Assembly (NCBI RefSeq): GCF_000315625.1
Contig: NW_005434652.1
Location: 96,667 to 160,666, forward strand
DNA length: 64,000 nt
Direction of reading: 5' to 3'
Source of the DNA: Guillardia theta CCMP2712
Taxonomy: Eukaryota > Cryptophyceae > Pyrenomonadales > Geminigeraceae
This document shows, one piece after another, positions 19,530 to 28,938 of this stretch (positions are counted from its first letter, which is position 1; each line of letters starts with the position of its first letter). A model generated the notes under the pieces. The model saw only the letters and a list, made by a program, of their open reading frames with translations. It did not search any database and had not been told where the DNA came from. The position numbers and the translations under genes are program-made.

Positions 19530-19814
19530 TCATCTTTTTACCACATGGTGTTAGCATCCAGATCTACTCTTTGAGAGAGGCTTTATTTTACAGGGATGGT
19601 GACCAAGTGTACACTGGTGTAATAAACAACAGTCATCCTGCTCCGACATGTACCTTCTAGTAACTTGCTCCCACCATTCTCGTCACAAGGTAAATGATGA
19701 GCTATCCTGACGTCCATAGTTTCTTCGTCACTCGCCGCTGCTGCTGCTGCTGCTGCTGCTGCGGACAGTGAAACTATCAGAAAACCACATATTATTAGCT
19801 CATCCGTGTTGCTT

Positions 19815-21084
19815 TCACCTTGAGTCAACAAGGTGGGAGGTGTACTGCACGTTCTCCTCATCTTTGTACCAGTTTACTGTTGAGCAGATAGCTTCCTGCA
19901 AGGGCTAGATTTGCAAGTGAGCGAAATCTGAAAGTGCCATGTTTATCTACCGTTGGCTGCCATTGTAAGATCTTTTTCGCCTTTTCGTTGCTTATTGGTC
20001 CGAAGTCAACGGATACCAATTCGGTTTCCAATTCTGCAAGGCGAATAAGAACGACGGAATGACGAATCAAGGAGTGAAGAGTAGGGATTACCAGGATCTT
20101 GCTTGCATCCGACTCCCACTGCTTCAGCAACCATGTTCACATACTCTGGAATGGTAGGCTGCCATATAAAGAATAATTGAGCAGATACAAAGAATAGAAT
20201 AGGCAAAGGACCTTCTCTGTACACGCGATATGAAAGACGTTCTTGAAAACATGGTTTCCTGAGAATATGTGAGGATTCTCAAAAGGATTTCTTTATGAAT
20301 GCCTTTCAGCAGTAGGAGCAAGACAACTCTGGCTACGTCTGGAGCATAACACAGACTGATCTGATGCACATCTGGACTCACATCAGGAACTGCTCGTGTC
20401 CCAATTGTCTCATTTGCCAAAATCGCCTGAACACGATTTATGAACAGTGAGGATGATGGTAGAAAACGAATGGCAGACAAATACCTTCTGTAAGTTCATG
20501 AAAGATCCAAGATTGTCGAAGGGACCGATAACATCAGGCAATCTCAAGATGGTGTATCTGTCGAATCTATCGGAATTTTCTTGTAAGCAAAGCTCGCAAT
20601 CTAGCTTTCCTCCTCCGTATTCATATTGATAATAGTTTCGTTCTTTTGCTTCTCTCTTTGACTTTTTGTTGTTGATTGGAAGAGCATGATCCTCTTCAAG
20701 GCCTGACTTCGACTGATAACTTTCAATCTTTGATCGTTCGCATGCCATGAAAACACTATCAGATGATATGAAAACGTAATGTTTGATGCACCCTGAGGCA
20801 GACAGAATGTCTTCAATGCCCTTCCGTCGAAAGCAAACAAAGTCGATGACGGCATGCCACTTGACCTTCGGAGACTCTGCAGGAACATCTTCGTCTTCCT
20901 TGCCATGTTGCAGAATTCTTCTAAATTTCTTCTGTTCATTCATTCGGTCGCATTTCAACACCTTCACTTGCTGCTGCTGAAACGGGTTTCTTGTCTTCCC
21001 TCGATTCAGTACCCAGACGTCAGCGCCCTGTTCGAGCAAAAATGAAACAGTGTGCCGACCCATGAATTGAGTTCCACCTGACAA
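19815..21084 (-). CDS. NAD-dependent epimerase/dehydratase-like extended SDR protein
   Basis: Exons on the minus strand: about 21084(+)-20485, 20426-20303, 20258-20212, 20158-20092, 20033-19951, 19895-19815. All are in phase. The nucleotide-binding start reads NIVLSGGTQFMGRHT and VWVLNRG. The catalytic Tyr/Lys region is YQYEYGGGKLDCE, followed by YTILRLPDVIGP. Later blocks are YAPDVARVV, HVFKNVFHIACTE, PTIPEYVNMVAEAVG, ISNEKAKKILQWQPT and a C-terminal Trp-Tyr segment ending at TGA 19815. This matches the SDR_a/CSP41-like sugar-nucleotide epimerase group; the substrate is unknown. The intron between 20303 and 20258 needs a GC donor (AAAG|GCATTC). The 5' start is unresolved: the frame is open upstream to about 21165 without an ATG, so a small first exon is likely. 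Confidence 0.8.
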
Positions 21085-21245
21085 GACGATGTTACAGACA
21101 CGAAAAAAGGTCTGCTTCAGAATGTCGAAGACTTCGGAAGCAAGGAAGAAAGGAACAGATCTCGAGATACATAACTAAACTTCTACCCACTTTCTCATCT
21201 TCTATCTGCACCGTCGACACATCGTCTCCACCATCCTGCTCCACT

Positions 21246-21342
21246 CTCCTCCTCCTCCTCCTCCTCCTCCTCCTCCTCCTCCTCCTCCTCCTCCACCACC
21301 ACCACCACCACCACCACCACCACCACCACCACCACCACCATC
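21246..21342. repeat. compound (CTC)n(CAC)n microsatellite
   Basis: Pure CTC triplets switch to CAC/ACC triplets, then ATC. Lies in the spacer between the SDR gene and the TPR gene. Confidence 0.9.
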
Positions 21343-21499
21343 ATCATCATTGTCTATCGTCTCCATCATCTCCATCATCACCTCCACCATCATGATCGGT
21401 ATCCTCCTCACCTATCACGAGCACTTTCCGTCCTGCGAGCTGTTCTTCGCCCTTGGCCGAAGCCATACTCCCTCTTGCTTCAGGGTACCATCCTCGTAC

Positions 21500-21700
21500 C
21501 AACGGGGTTATTCCAGTACGGGTGACAATTCGAATTATCACGGTGGGTAGTACATGACCCCTCCTTTGTATACTAATTCATTGTAATACTGTGGGGTACA
21601 ATTGTAACTAGAAGGGGTAGTGGATGGAAATCAAAACTAAATTCCAGGTGGGGTAGTGAAATTTTGTTGTCTAGGAGGGAGGGGTACGGTGGAGGGGCAG
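21500..21700. other. G-run island
   Basis: Spaced G-runs (GGGGTTATT, GGTGGGTAG, GTGGGGTAC, AAGGGGTAG, GTGGGGTAG, GGGGTACGG) with C-run partners. The style is shared with the islands near 32.9, 38.6, 39.3 and 45.5 kb. Confidence 0.5.
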
Positions 21701-21749
21701 GCGCGGGAAATGCGGAAGTTTGTGGTCACGGGGATCACAGGGAAGAAGA

Positions 21750-21795
21750 GGAGCAGGAGGAGCAGGAGGAGCAGGAGGAGCAGGAGGAGCAGGAT
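21750..21795. repeat. (GGAGCA)n hexanucleotide, intergenic
   Basis: AGGAGC units about 130 nt upstream of the TPR gene start. Same hexamer as in the Arp10 and FkbM introns. Confidence 0.85.
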
Positions 21796-21921
21796 GATGA
21801 GGACAACAGGATGATGATGATCAAGCAATGAACATGTAAGATTGTTGTGTCTTACACTCATGAGCATTGAAGGTTTTTCAACAGTTCACTATGGTGGAAC
21901 TAGGATGCAAATCTTGAATGT

Positions 21922-24900
21922 ATGACGTTGCCGTCTCGCGCAGCCAATCTGCTCCATCTCCTCTCGATGAAGATGCTGGTCCCTTCCATCATGACACTGT
22001 TGTGCTTGTTGCAATGTGTCCGGGGATCGCACGGTTTCTTGACCCTGAACAAGAGATCAGCCACGGCCAGAAGTTCTGTGGTGCTTCTTCATGGCCGTGG
22101 GAAAGAAACGGATCGAAAATCAGCGGGCATGAATGATCTTCATACGCTAGACACTCTGCCGCACTTGTTGGGGTTGAAAGGTGGGGGACCTGGTCTTGAA
22201 TGGATAGAGCAGAGGTTCCAACAAGTTTTCAGCAGCATCTCACCTCGACCCACTGGGTCCAAGTCAAACAGGGACAAGGATGAGGATGGACACTCTAAAA
22301 TTTTCAAGTCGGGTGTGATTCCTCCAAGGGAGCTGTTTGACAAGAAGTTTGAATCTTATGTTGAAGGTGCTAGCACACCTTCATGGGCAATGAAAAATAA
22401 GTTCTTGTCGAACGTGATGGGCAAGAATGAGACGGGACAGCAATCTCAAGCACCAGCTCAAGGATTAAAAACGATGAACAAGGAATGTGTGTCTCCTGAG
22501 ACGGAGAGCATATCTTCGTTGGAATCAGCCTTCCAACATCAGCCTCAAGGCGACTTGAGTTTCATTCCCACATCGTGCGATACACAGAATGTGGTCTCTC
22601 ATGTGCTGCCTAAACTTGAAGACTCTGTGTCGACCAATATTGATCTCGGACCAAGTTTGGGCGTGGAATCATTGATGCTTGAGAACTCCATAAAGGGTGA
22701 GAATTCTCTGAAACCACGCATCGAAATTCCTGGACTTGCTGCATGTGTCAGGGAGCCATGCATTGCCGAAAGAATGTTGTCATATGCTCTCGATCGCTTC
22801 CCTACAAGTCCTGATATTAATTGCATTTATGCAGATTTTCACTATTTTGTGAAGGAAAATAGCGATTTCGCGATAGAATTGTACAGGAAAGGGCTGCACC
22901 GTTCTCCAGATCACTTACCCAGCGTCAGTGGACTGGCAATAGCCATTGCTGAATCAATGTGCAACAAGCTTCAAATCAAAGCAAATGAATTCACAAATGC
23001 ATCTTCCTATGAGGAGTTGAAATTTATTTGTGAAACTTGGTTGTGCTATCAGACCGATGATGCTTCTTCCATGTATGCATACAGTATGTGGCTTCAGTAT
23101 GAATATTCTGATATTTCAACTTCGGAAAAGGTTTTGAGGAGGGTGATTGAGTTGTGTCACGACGAGGAGCACAATATGCATCCTCACTCTATCTGTGAAA
23201 GTACGAGAGAGTGGATTCTTTGTCGAGAATCGAAATGGGTTCTTGTACGAGCATTATGCGATCTCGCTGTTCTCGTCAATTCCACAGCTCATGATCTTTC
23301 TCAAGCAGAAACATTGATCAGGGATGCCCTTTTGATAGATTCGAATCACTCAAAAGCCCATTACCTGTTGGGTTGTTTGCTGCAATACGATGTATCTAGG
23401 AGCGAAGAAAGTGAGAGGTCCTTCAGAAATGCCATCCAAATTTGTCCGACCAATCATAGAGCTTTGTGCAATTTGGCAAATCTGGTTTATAGGTGGAAAG
23501 GTGATCAATATGAGGCGGAGCGACTCTTTTTATCGGCTCTTCGGCTTGATCCTGAAGATTCTGAATCATTACAATCTTATGCAATTTTATTGGATCAAGG
23601 AATTGGCGACTACAAGGGTGCGATGGAAATGTGTGAACGAGCGCTTGCCATTGATCCGTTTCATGTACCGACCTTGGCGTGCTATGCAAGAATATTGCAA
23701 GATGAAATGCAGGATCATGCCCGAGCTGAAAATATCTATAAGCAGATTTTAAGTGTCGACCTTCAATGTGTCGATGTATTGTACAATTATGGAAGGCTCT
23801 TGTTGGAGGTCAAAGGAGACTGGCCAGCAGCAGAGCGCATGTACAGAAGAGCGTTGCAGGCCAATCCAAGGCATATTCCTACCCTCTGCAATCTCGGACT
23901 TCTCCTGGAAGAGTATCACAGAGATTTTGAGGGCGCAGAGTTTCACTACAAGACTGCGCTTGAAGTGGATGCGAATGATCAAGCTGCTCTCTACAACTAT
24001 GGAGTTCTGTTGCAAAATGTCAAGTGTGACTATGATGCAGCAGAAGAAATTTACAAACGTTTGTTACGTTTGGAACCCCAGGACAAACAAACTCTTCATG
24101 TTTATGCAAACCTTCTCTTTGATGTCAAGAAGAACATTCCAGAAGCCGAAGAGTTGTACACACGAGCGATCAAAATAAATGATACAGATCCAGCTTTATT
24201 ATGCGACTATGGTAGACTACTACATTCTGTTGGCAGAAACCTTGAGGCTGAAGAAAAATACCGCAGGGTTTTGAGGATGGATGAGAATCATGAAATTGCT
24301 CTGAGAAATTATGCTTCGCTCCTTCATGATGATCTGCAAAACTATGATCAAGCCGAACTCCTTTACAAGAAAATTCTTTCGAATAGTCCCTCCACTACAT
24401 CGAAGGCTTCAGCTTTCTGTAATCTGGCCAGGCTACTTCAAGATGTAAGGCGAGATTACGACTCGGCTGAATCTCTGTACCTGCAAGCGATAAAGTACGG
24501 AGTCATGGATTTCCGATCAATGCATTCGTATGCAGTCCTCCTAGATGACATCCGAGGCCGATATTCTGAAGCGACAATCTTTTACAGAAAGATGATGAGG
24601 CATAACCCTGAAGTCGGAGCCCGCGAACTGTATGCAATTGCCAGAAAGAAGAAAGAAACAGGAGATATTCAGACTGCCATTGAAGTCCTGAGTTTCATCT
24701 TAGAGGAAAAATCGTTCTTTGAGAACTCTCAAATTCTTCAAGAGATTGCAAATCTGACACTTCTCCGACATGATTACAAAGATGCTTCTCAATTCTACGT
24801 CCGTTCAATGCGAAAGGACCCAAGTGCGGTTGCAAGTGTATCTCGAGTTGCGCTTGATTTTCAGAATCAAAAGAACCACCTTGCTGCATTGGAGTTGTAC

Positions 24901-27900
24901 AAAGGAATATTAGAAGTTAAACAGGACGATAGCCTTGTATGCTTGAGATTGGGACAAGTTTTGTTTGCTCTTCATGAAGAAGGTAGAGTTCCGGCAGATT
25001 CTTCTCATCTGGAATATACGAATTTCTTGCGACGAGCCTTAGAATTGGATCCCAACTTGTGTGACCATGTTTATATCTTGGGTGTAAAGCTTGAAGCGAA
25101 AGAAGATTTTTTGCAAGCAGTTGCTCTGTACAGAATGAATGCAATTGCTTCGGAGTATGCTCACTCAAAATCTCTCGTTCAAGCTGCTATGATCCTTCAT
25201 CACAAACTGCATAGCAATGAAGAAGCTGGGTTCATGTATGAGAAGGCAGTCATGTCTGGAGTGCAAGAATCAAAGTTCTTCTTGTCATATGGAAAATACA
25301 ACGAAAAGTTTGCGATGAACAACACCCTTGCGATGGAATGCTACCGTGCGGCAGAACTGATTGAACCAACAAATATTGATACTCTGATATCTATTGCAAG
25401 AATGGCTACACAAACGCACCCTTATGTCTCCCGTGAATACATTTCGAGGGCTATTGTACTTTACAGTGATGAGCGTCTATTGGAGACTGGAAGCGAATTC
25501 CACATGGACTCGTTTCTGGCACAACTCCTCATTGAACTTTCGAGAGTTTCCAAAATTTTGGGTGATATCGATCATGCCGAGGAAATCTTGCTGCAAGTGC
25601 TTGATGCGTACCCTTTGCACACAGAAGCCATGACTGAGATGGCCTTACTCCTAAGAGAAATGGGTCAAGATGCACACCTTCAGGAAATCCTTGTGTCTCG
25701 ACTGGTTGAGTTGAATGTAAATAACTCTGCAGTGTGGTGCTTACACGGGAAGCTTTTGATGAACAAAGCTGTCTCCGAAAACAGTACACAAAATGGAATA
25801 CGTGATGCGCTCTGCGCATTCAATCAAGCTTTGGATCTGAAACCCAATGACGTTGATGCTCTTTTTGAAGTTGCAGCGTTGTCCGCATGGGAAGGAAATC
25901 ATGAAAAGGCAGTTACTTTATTGGAAAGAATACTGGTTGAAGATCCTCTACAACATAAGGCAATGGTAGCTTACACTTCAATGGTGACAGAAAATCATTG
26001 TGAACATGCCGCTTCAATAATCCAAGAAGCTCTGAAAAGGGACCGGCAGAACTATGACGCAAGGAAACTAAGTGCAAAGATTCTTCTTTTGCAGGGGAGA
26101 CTTTTGCCAGCTTTCATTGAGGTTCAAGGTTTGATGACAGACAAACCAAGTGATATTGAGGTGGTGAACTTCTTCAAAGCCATTCAGATCGATTTTGCAA
26201 GAATTTTCTTGGCAGTGAAAGACTGTTTTATGAAGTTGTGCCTGCAGTATTGCTGCTGTCAAATCCTCTTCATGCAGCATTCCTTTGAGCCTCCGCATGA
26301 TGGATTTTTGTCGTTGGACTTGCAGGTGGAAGATTCTACTATGGCATTTGTCAATGCTCAGGAGAGCCCGTGGAGGTTAAAGCAGAAGAATGACATATCC
26401 TTCATCCAGAGCTCCATGTTGGAAAGAAATGCCGACAGTTATCATTCCAGTCAGATAAAAAATTCTAGAAACGGAACGGGCTCGCACACTTCTCCGTGTC
26501 TGTTGCAAATCAATGCGATGGAGGGCTTTGAAGAACCTGCGTTGTTCGATTTGAACACGCCGTGTGACCTGAAGTCTCGGCCGTTCATCGTTGCCACACC
26601 TGTTGATGTTGACAGGGGCTTGCCAGAAGATGAAAAGTTACAGGAATGGCAGTCAGCACAATCTGATGCTTCTGTTGGCCAGGATTTGCAGGATGAAACA
26701 GTACCAGCAGACATGGTAGATGAACACTTGACACCAACACTTGGAGCCGAAATAGATTCTGATCAAGCTTTCAATTCTGAGAAAGATGAATCTGCTACCA
26801 GAAATAGTGACTCTATGTGGAAGGAATCAGAAGGGCAACAAGATCTCATCGCATCGTATAACCATGGAGGCTCAGAAAACACAATGAAAACCGACGAAAC
26901 CACCCAGGCAATGTTTTCAGATGACGATTTCCAAACCATTTTGTGCTCCGACACCATCTCTTGCGCTGTCTCATCTCAGAATGTCCATCCCGCAACTCAA
27001 CCGGACAAAGCAGATGCTTATGGGGATTCGTCCATCGAAACTCTGCACGTGGACAACGTGAATGCAGAGAACTCGTTCAAACCTGCTTCGTCTCACAAGA
27101 GCCCCATAACGATTCGCTGCATTCAAAATGGATTCATTGATGAATTTCGTAAGCCAAGAATGAAGGAGAATCCGACATCAAACACGTATTCCTTCTCATC
27201 TGAGAGCTTCGGATCACACTCTAGGCTGTCGGGTGAAACAGATTCCCCCTCTGATAGTAATTCTGATGATGGAGGGTCGATGTCTGTGTATGATGCTGAC
27301 CAGGTCATGCCCCTAAGTAAGAGTCCCTCGGTCGCACCTGAAACTCCAAGATGGAAACTTGTTGCGCAGCAAAAGGCGTTTGAACGAGAGCAAAAGCGAA
27401 GTGAAGAGAAGGAGCTTTCTCCAGAATTGGACGGCATTTCCACTTTATTTCAATCACCACCAACTTGGAGTGCTAGACAATTCACAGAGATCACCGTTGC
27501 GAAAGCAGCGCATGGCAGCAGATCAAGTGCAAAGAAATCAAGGTTAATATCCCCTCGAAGACCTCGCCCTGTAACTGCATCCTTCGTCTCAACTCCTTTG
27601 ATCAAAGATCACAACCAGAATGGTTTTGTGAATCGAATTCCTGCGAGCTGGAAGGCTGAAACTGCGCAGACCGAAGAGTTTTCACCTTCGGGAACTCAAG
27701 TGCAAGATGTTCCAATGAAACATTTGCAAATCATGGATTCAATGTTCACAGCATTGAGAGGAGTTGCTTTCCGTTCCAGGACTAGCAGAGCGGAGAAGTT
27801 CAAGATCTACGACTCCACGAATAGAGTCGTGGGGGTAAGACCGGGACAGTGCTTTCTTGCAAAGAAGTGCGAACAGCCAGGTTGGGTGCAAGTGACAGAT

Positions 27901-28308
27901 TCCCGTTTTACAGATTTAGGAGCAGAGCTATTTCTCCCCGTTTCCACAGTTGTTGGGGAGGATCTTCTGCTTCAAATATCAGAGTCCGATAATAGAGCGT
28001 CAAGATGCTCAAATGAGATGCGAAAATCGATCCAGGATACAATCGATGCGAATCTTTATTACGAACATGTACAATCACCGAATAAGATCCCAGAGTATCT
28101 TTCAGTCCCACATTCTATTGGTGTGGACCCAAGCGGACTCTCTCAGGACCATGACTTTGGTCATCCCGATGATGCGGATGCTCCACCTGTAGTGGTTCGG
28201 AGATTCTCTCTGCAGGATACATTTATATGCGAAATGAAGTTCAGAGCTTCAGCATTTTATCCGACGTGCTACCCACGAGCGATCCAACTATGCTGTCTTC
28301 CTGACTAA
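21922..28308 (+). CDS. Giant tetratricopeptide-repeat protein, possibly plastid targeted
   Basis: One 2128-aa open frame without introns, unusual here. The start ATG 21922 precedes a hydrophobic stretch (MLVPSIMTLLCLLQCVRG) followed by SHGFLTLNKRSATARSS. That is a signal-peptide-like segment, then a Phe and a basic Ser-rich segment, as in bipartite targeting signals of red complex plastids. Secretion is the alternative.

Residues about 290-1450 are a long array of TPR units of about 35 aa, for example ALYNYGVLLQNVKCDYDAAE, EIYKRLLRLEPQD and LLCDYGRLLHSVGRNLEAEE. Many carry the hydrophobic LLxxxxxDY-AE pattern. Residues about 1450-1930 are low-complexity and acidic. Near 1950-2010 is a possible SH3-like segment (VRPGQCFLAKKCEQPGWVQV). 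TPR arrays bind protein partners; none is evident here. Confidence 0.85.
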   Translation: MTLPSRAANLLHLLSMKMLVPSIMTLLCLLQCVRGSHGFLTLNKRSATARSSVVLLHGRGKETDRKSAGMNDLHTLDTLPHLLGLKGGGPGLEWIEQRFQQVFSSISPRPTGSKSNRDKDEDGHSKIFKSGVIPPRELFDKKFESYVEGASTPSWAMKNKFLSNVMGKNETGQQSQAPAQGLKTMNKECVSPETESISSLESAFQHQPQGDLSFIPTSCDTQNVVSHVLPKLEDSVSTNIDLGPSLGVESLMLENSIKGENSLKPRIEIPGLAACVREPCIAERMLSYALDRFPTSPDINCIYADFHYFVKENSDFAIELYRKGLHRSPDHLPSVSGLAIAIAESMCNKLQIKANEFTNASSYEELKFICETWLCYQTDDASSMYAYSMWLQYEYSDISTSEKVLRRVIELCHDEEHNMHPHSICESTREWILCRESKWVLVRALCDLAVLVNSTAHDLSQAETLIRDALLIDSNHSKAHYLLGCLLQYDVSRSEESERSFRNAIQICPTNHRALCNLANLVYRWKGDQYEAERLFLSALRLDPEDSESLQSYAILLDQGIGDYKGAMEMCERALAIDPFHVPTLACYARILQDEMQDHARAENIYKQILSVDLQCVDVLYNYGRLLLEVKGDWPAAERMYRRALQANPRHIPTLCNLGLLLEEYHRDFEGAEFHYKTALEVDANDQAALYNYGVLLQNVKCDYDAAEEIYKRLLRLEPQDKQTLHVYANLLFDVKKNIPEAEELYTRAIKINDTDPALLCDYGRLLHSVGRNLEAEEKYRRVLRMDENHEIALRNYASLLHDDLQNYDQAELLYKKILSNSPSTTSKASAFCNLARLLQDVRRDYDSAESLYLQAIKYGVMDFRSMHSYAVLLDDIRGRYSEATIFYRKMMRHNPEVGARELYAIARKKKETGDIQTAIEVLSFILEEKSFFENSQILQEIANLTLLRHDYKDASQFYVRSMRKDPSAVASVSRVALDFQNQKNHLAALELYKGILEVKQDDSLVCLRLGQVLFALHEEGRVPADSSHLEYTNFLRRALELDPNLCDHVYILGVKLEAKEDFLQAVALYRMNAIASEYAHSKSLVQAAMILHHKLHSNEEAGFMYEKAVMSGVQESKFFLSYGKYNEKFAMNNTLAMECYRAAELIEPTNIDTLISIARMATQTHPYVSREYISRAIVLYSDERLLETGSEFHMDSFLAQLLIELSRVSKILGDIDHAEEILLQVLDAYPLHTEAMTEMALLLREMGQDAHLQEILVSRLVELNVNNSAVWCLHGKLLMNKAVSENSTQNGIRDALCAFNQALDLKPNDVDALFEVAALSAWEGNHEKAVTLLERILVEDPLQHKAMVAYTSMVTENHCEHAASIIQEALKRDRQNYDARKLSAKILLLQGRLLPAFIEVQGLMTDKPSDIEVVNFFKAIQIDFARIFLAVKDCFMKLCLQYCCCQILFMQHSFEPPHDGFLSLDLQVEDSTMAFVNAQESPWRLKQKNDISFIQSSMLERNADSYHSSQIKNSRNGTGSHTSPCLLQINAMEGFEEPALFDLNTPCDLKSRPFIVATPVDVDRGLPEDEKLQEWQSAQSDASVGQDLQDETVPADMVDEHLTPTLGAEIDSDQAFNSEKDESATRNSDSMWKESEGQQDLIASYNHGGSENTMKTDETTQAMFSDDDFQTILCSDTISCAVSSQNVHPATQPDKADAYGDSSIETLHVDNVNAENSFKPASSHKSPITIRCIQNGFIDEFRKPRMKENPTSNTYSFSSESFGSHSRLSGETDSPSDSNSDDGGSMSVYDADQVMPLSKSPSVAPETPRWKLVAQQKAFEREQKRSEEKELSPELDGISTLFQSPPTWSARQFTEITVAKAAHGSRSSAKKSRLISPRRPRPVTASFVSTPLIKDHNQNGFVNRIPASWKAETAQTEEFSPSGTQVQDVPMKHLQIMDSMFTALRGVAFRSRTSRAEKFKIYDSTNRVVGVRPGQCFLAKKCEQPGWVQVTDSRFTDLGAELFLPVSTVVGEDLLLQISESDNRASRCSNEMRKSIQDTIDANLYYEHVQSPNKIPEYLSVPHSIGVDPSGLSQDHDFGHPDDADAPPVVVRRFSLQDTFICEMKFRASAFYPTCYPRAIQLCCLPD

Positions 28309-28938
28309 GACACCAGTGTCAAAATCTTCTTGTATTTTTTTATTTGCCCCATCTAAACCATATTAAGGATCTTGTCGGGATATGAATTGAACCCCGGCCT
28401 GTGTAAAGTTCTAATCAGTATCGAACGTGTATTATGTCTCAACTTGACCTGCTTGGCGTATCTAGAGAGAGGCCCTTGCCTGCAGAGGTTGTTACAAACA
28501 GCATGGAGTATGCGTGCCAACCTTTCTAAAGTTTGTTCCTTTGAAACAGCAGAATTCTCCTTAGACGCATCCTGAATACATTCAGATTTCTTGTACGGCT
28601 GCAGTGATTTCTACCTTTTCTTCATTTGGTATGCTCATGCTTGCCGCAGTAGTTTTGTACATCCCAGCTGCCTTCCATGCGTATCTTCGCCTAGTGAGGA
28701 GCAGAAGACGGCATGAAAAGTATCACCTGTCGCCCAGTTGAGTTGTGGACGCTCCATTTTGCAGCACATTGTCTCCTGCGTTGAGAGCTACGGAGATTGT
28801 CTTGTTCCATGCATTTTGGTATACAGGCTAGACAGAAAAGTGAATGATTCCATGATGGTTACTAAAACTCACCGGGGGTTTCTGCGATACAAGCCGCTTC
28901 CCAAAATTTGAGTCGATGGGATGATACTGCACGAACTG
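28309..28938. other. Short spacer between convergent genes
   Basis: Lies between the TPR stop and the stop of the minus-strand EF-hand gene. AT-rich directly after 28310 (TATTTTTTTATTT), compatible with polyadenylation. No gene seen. Confidence 0.55.
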
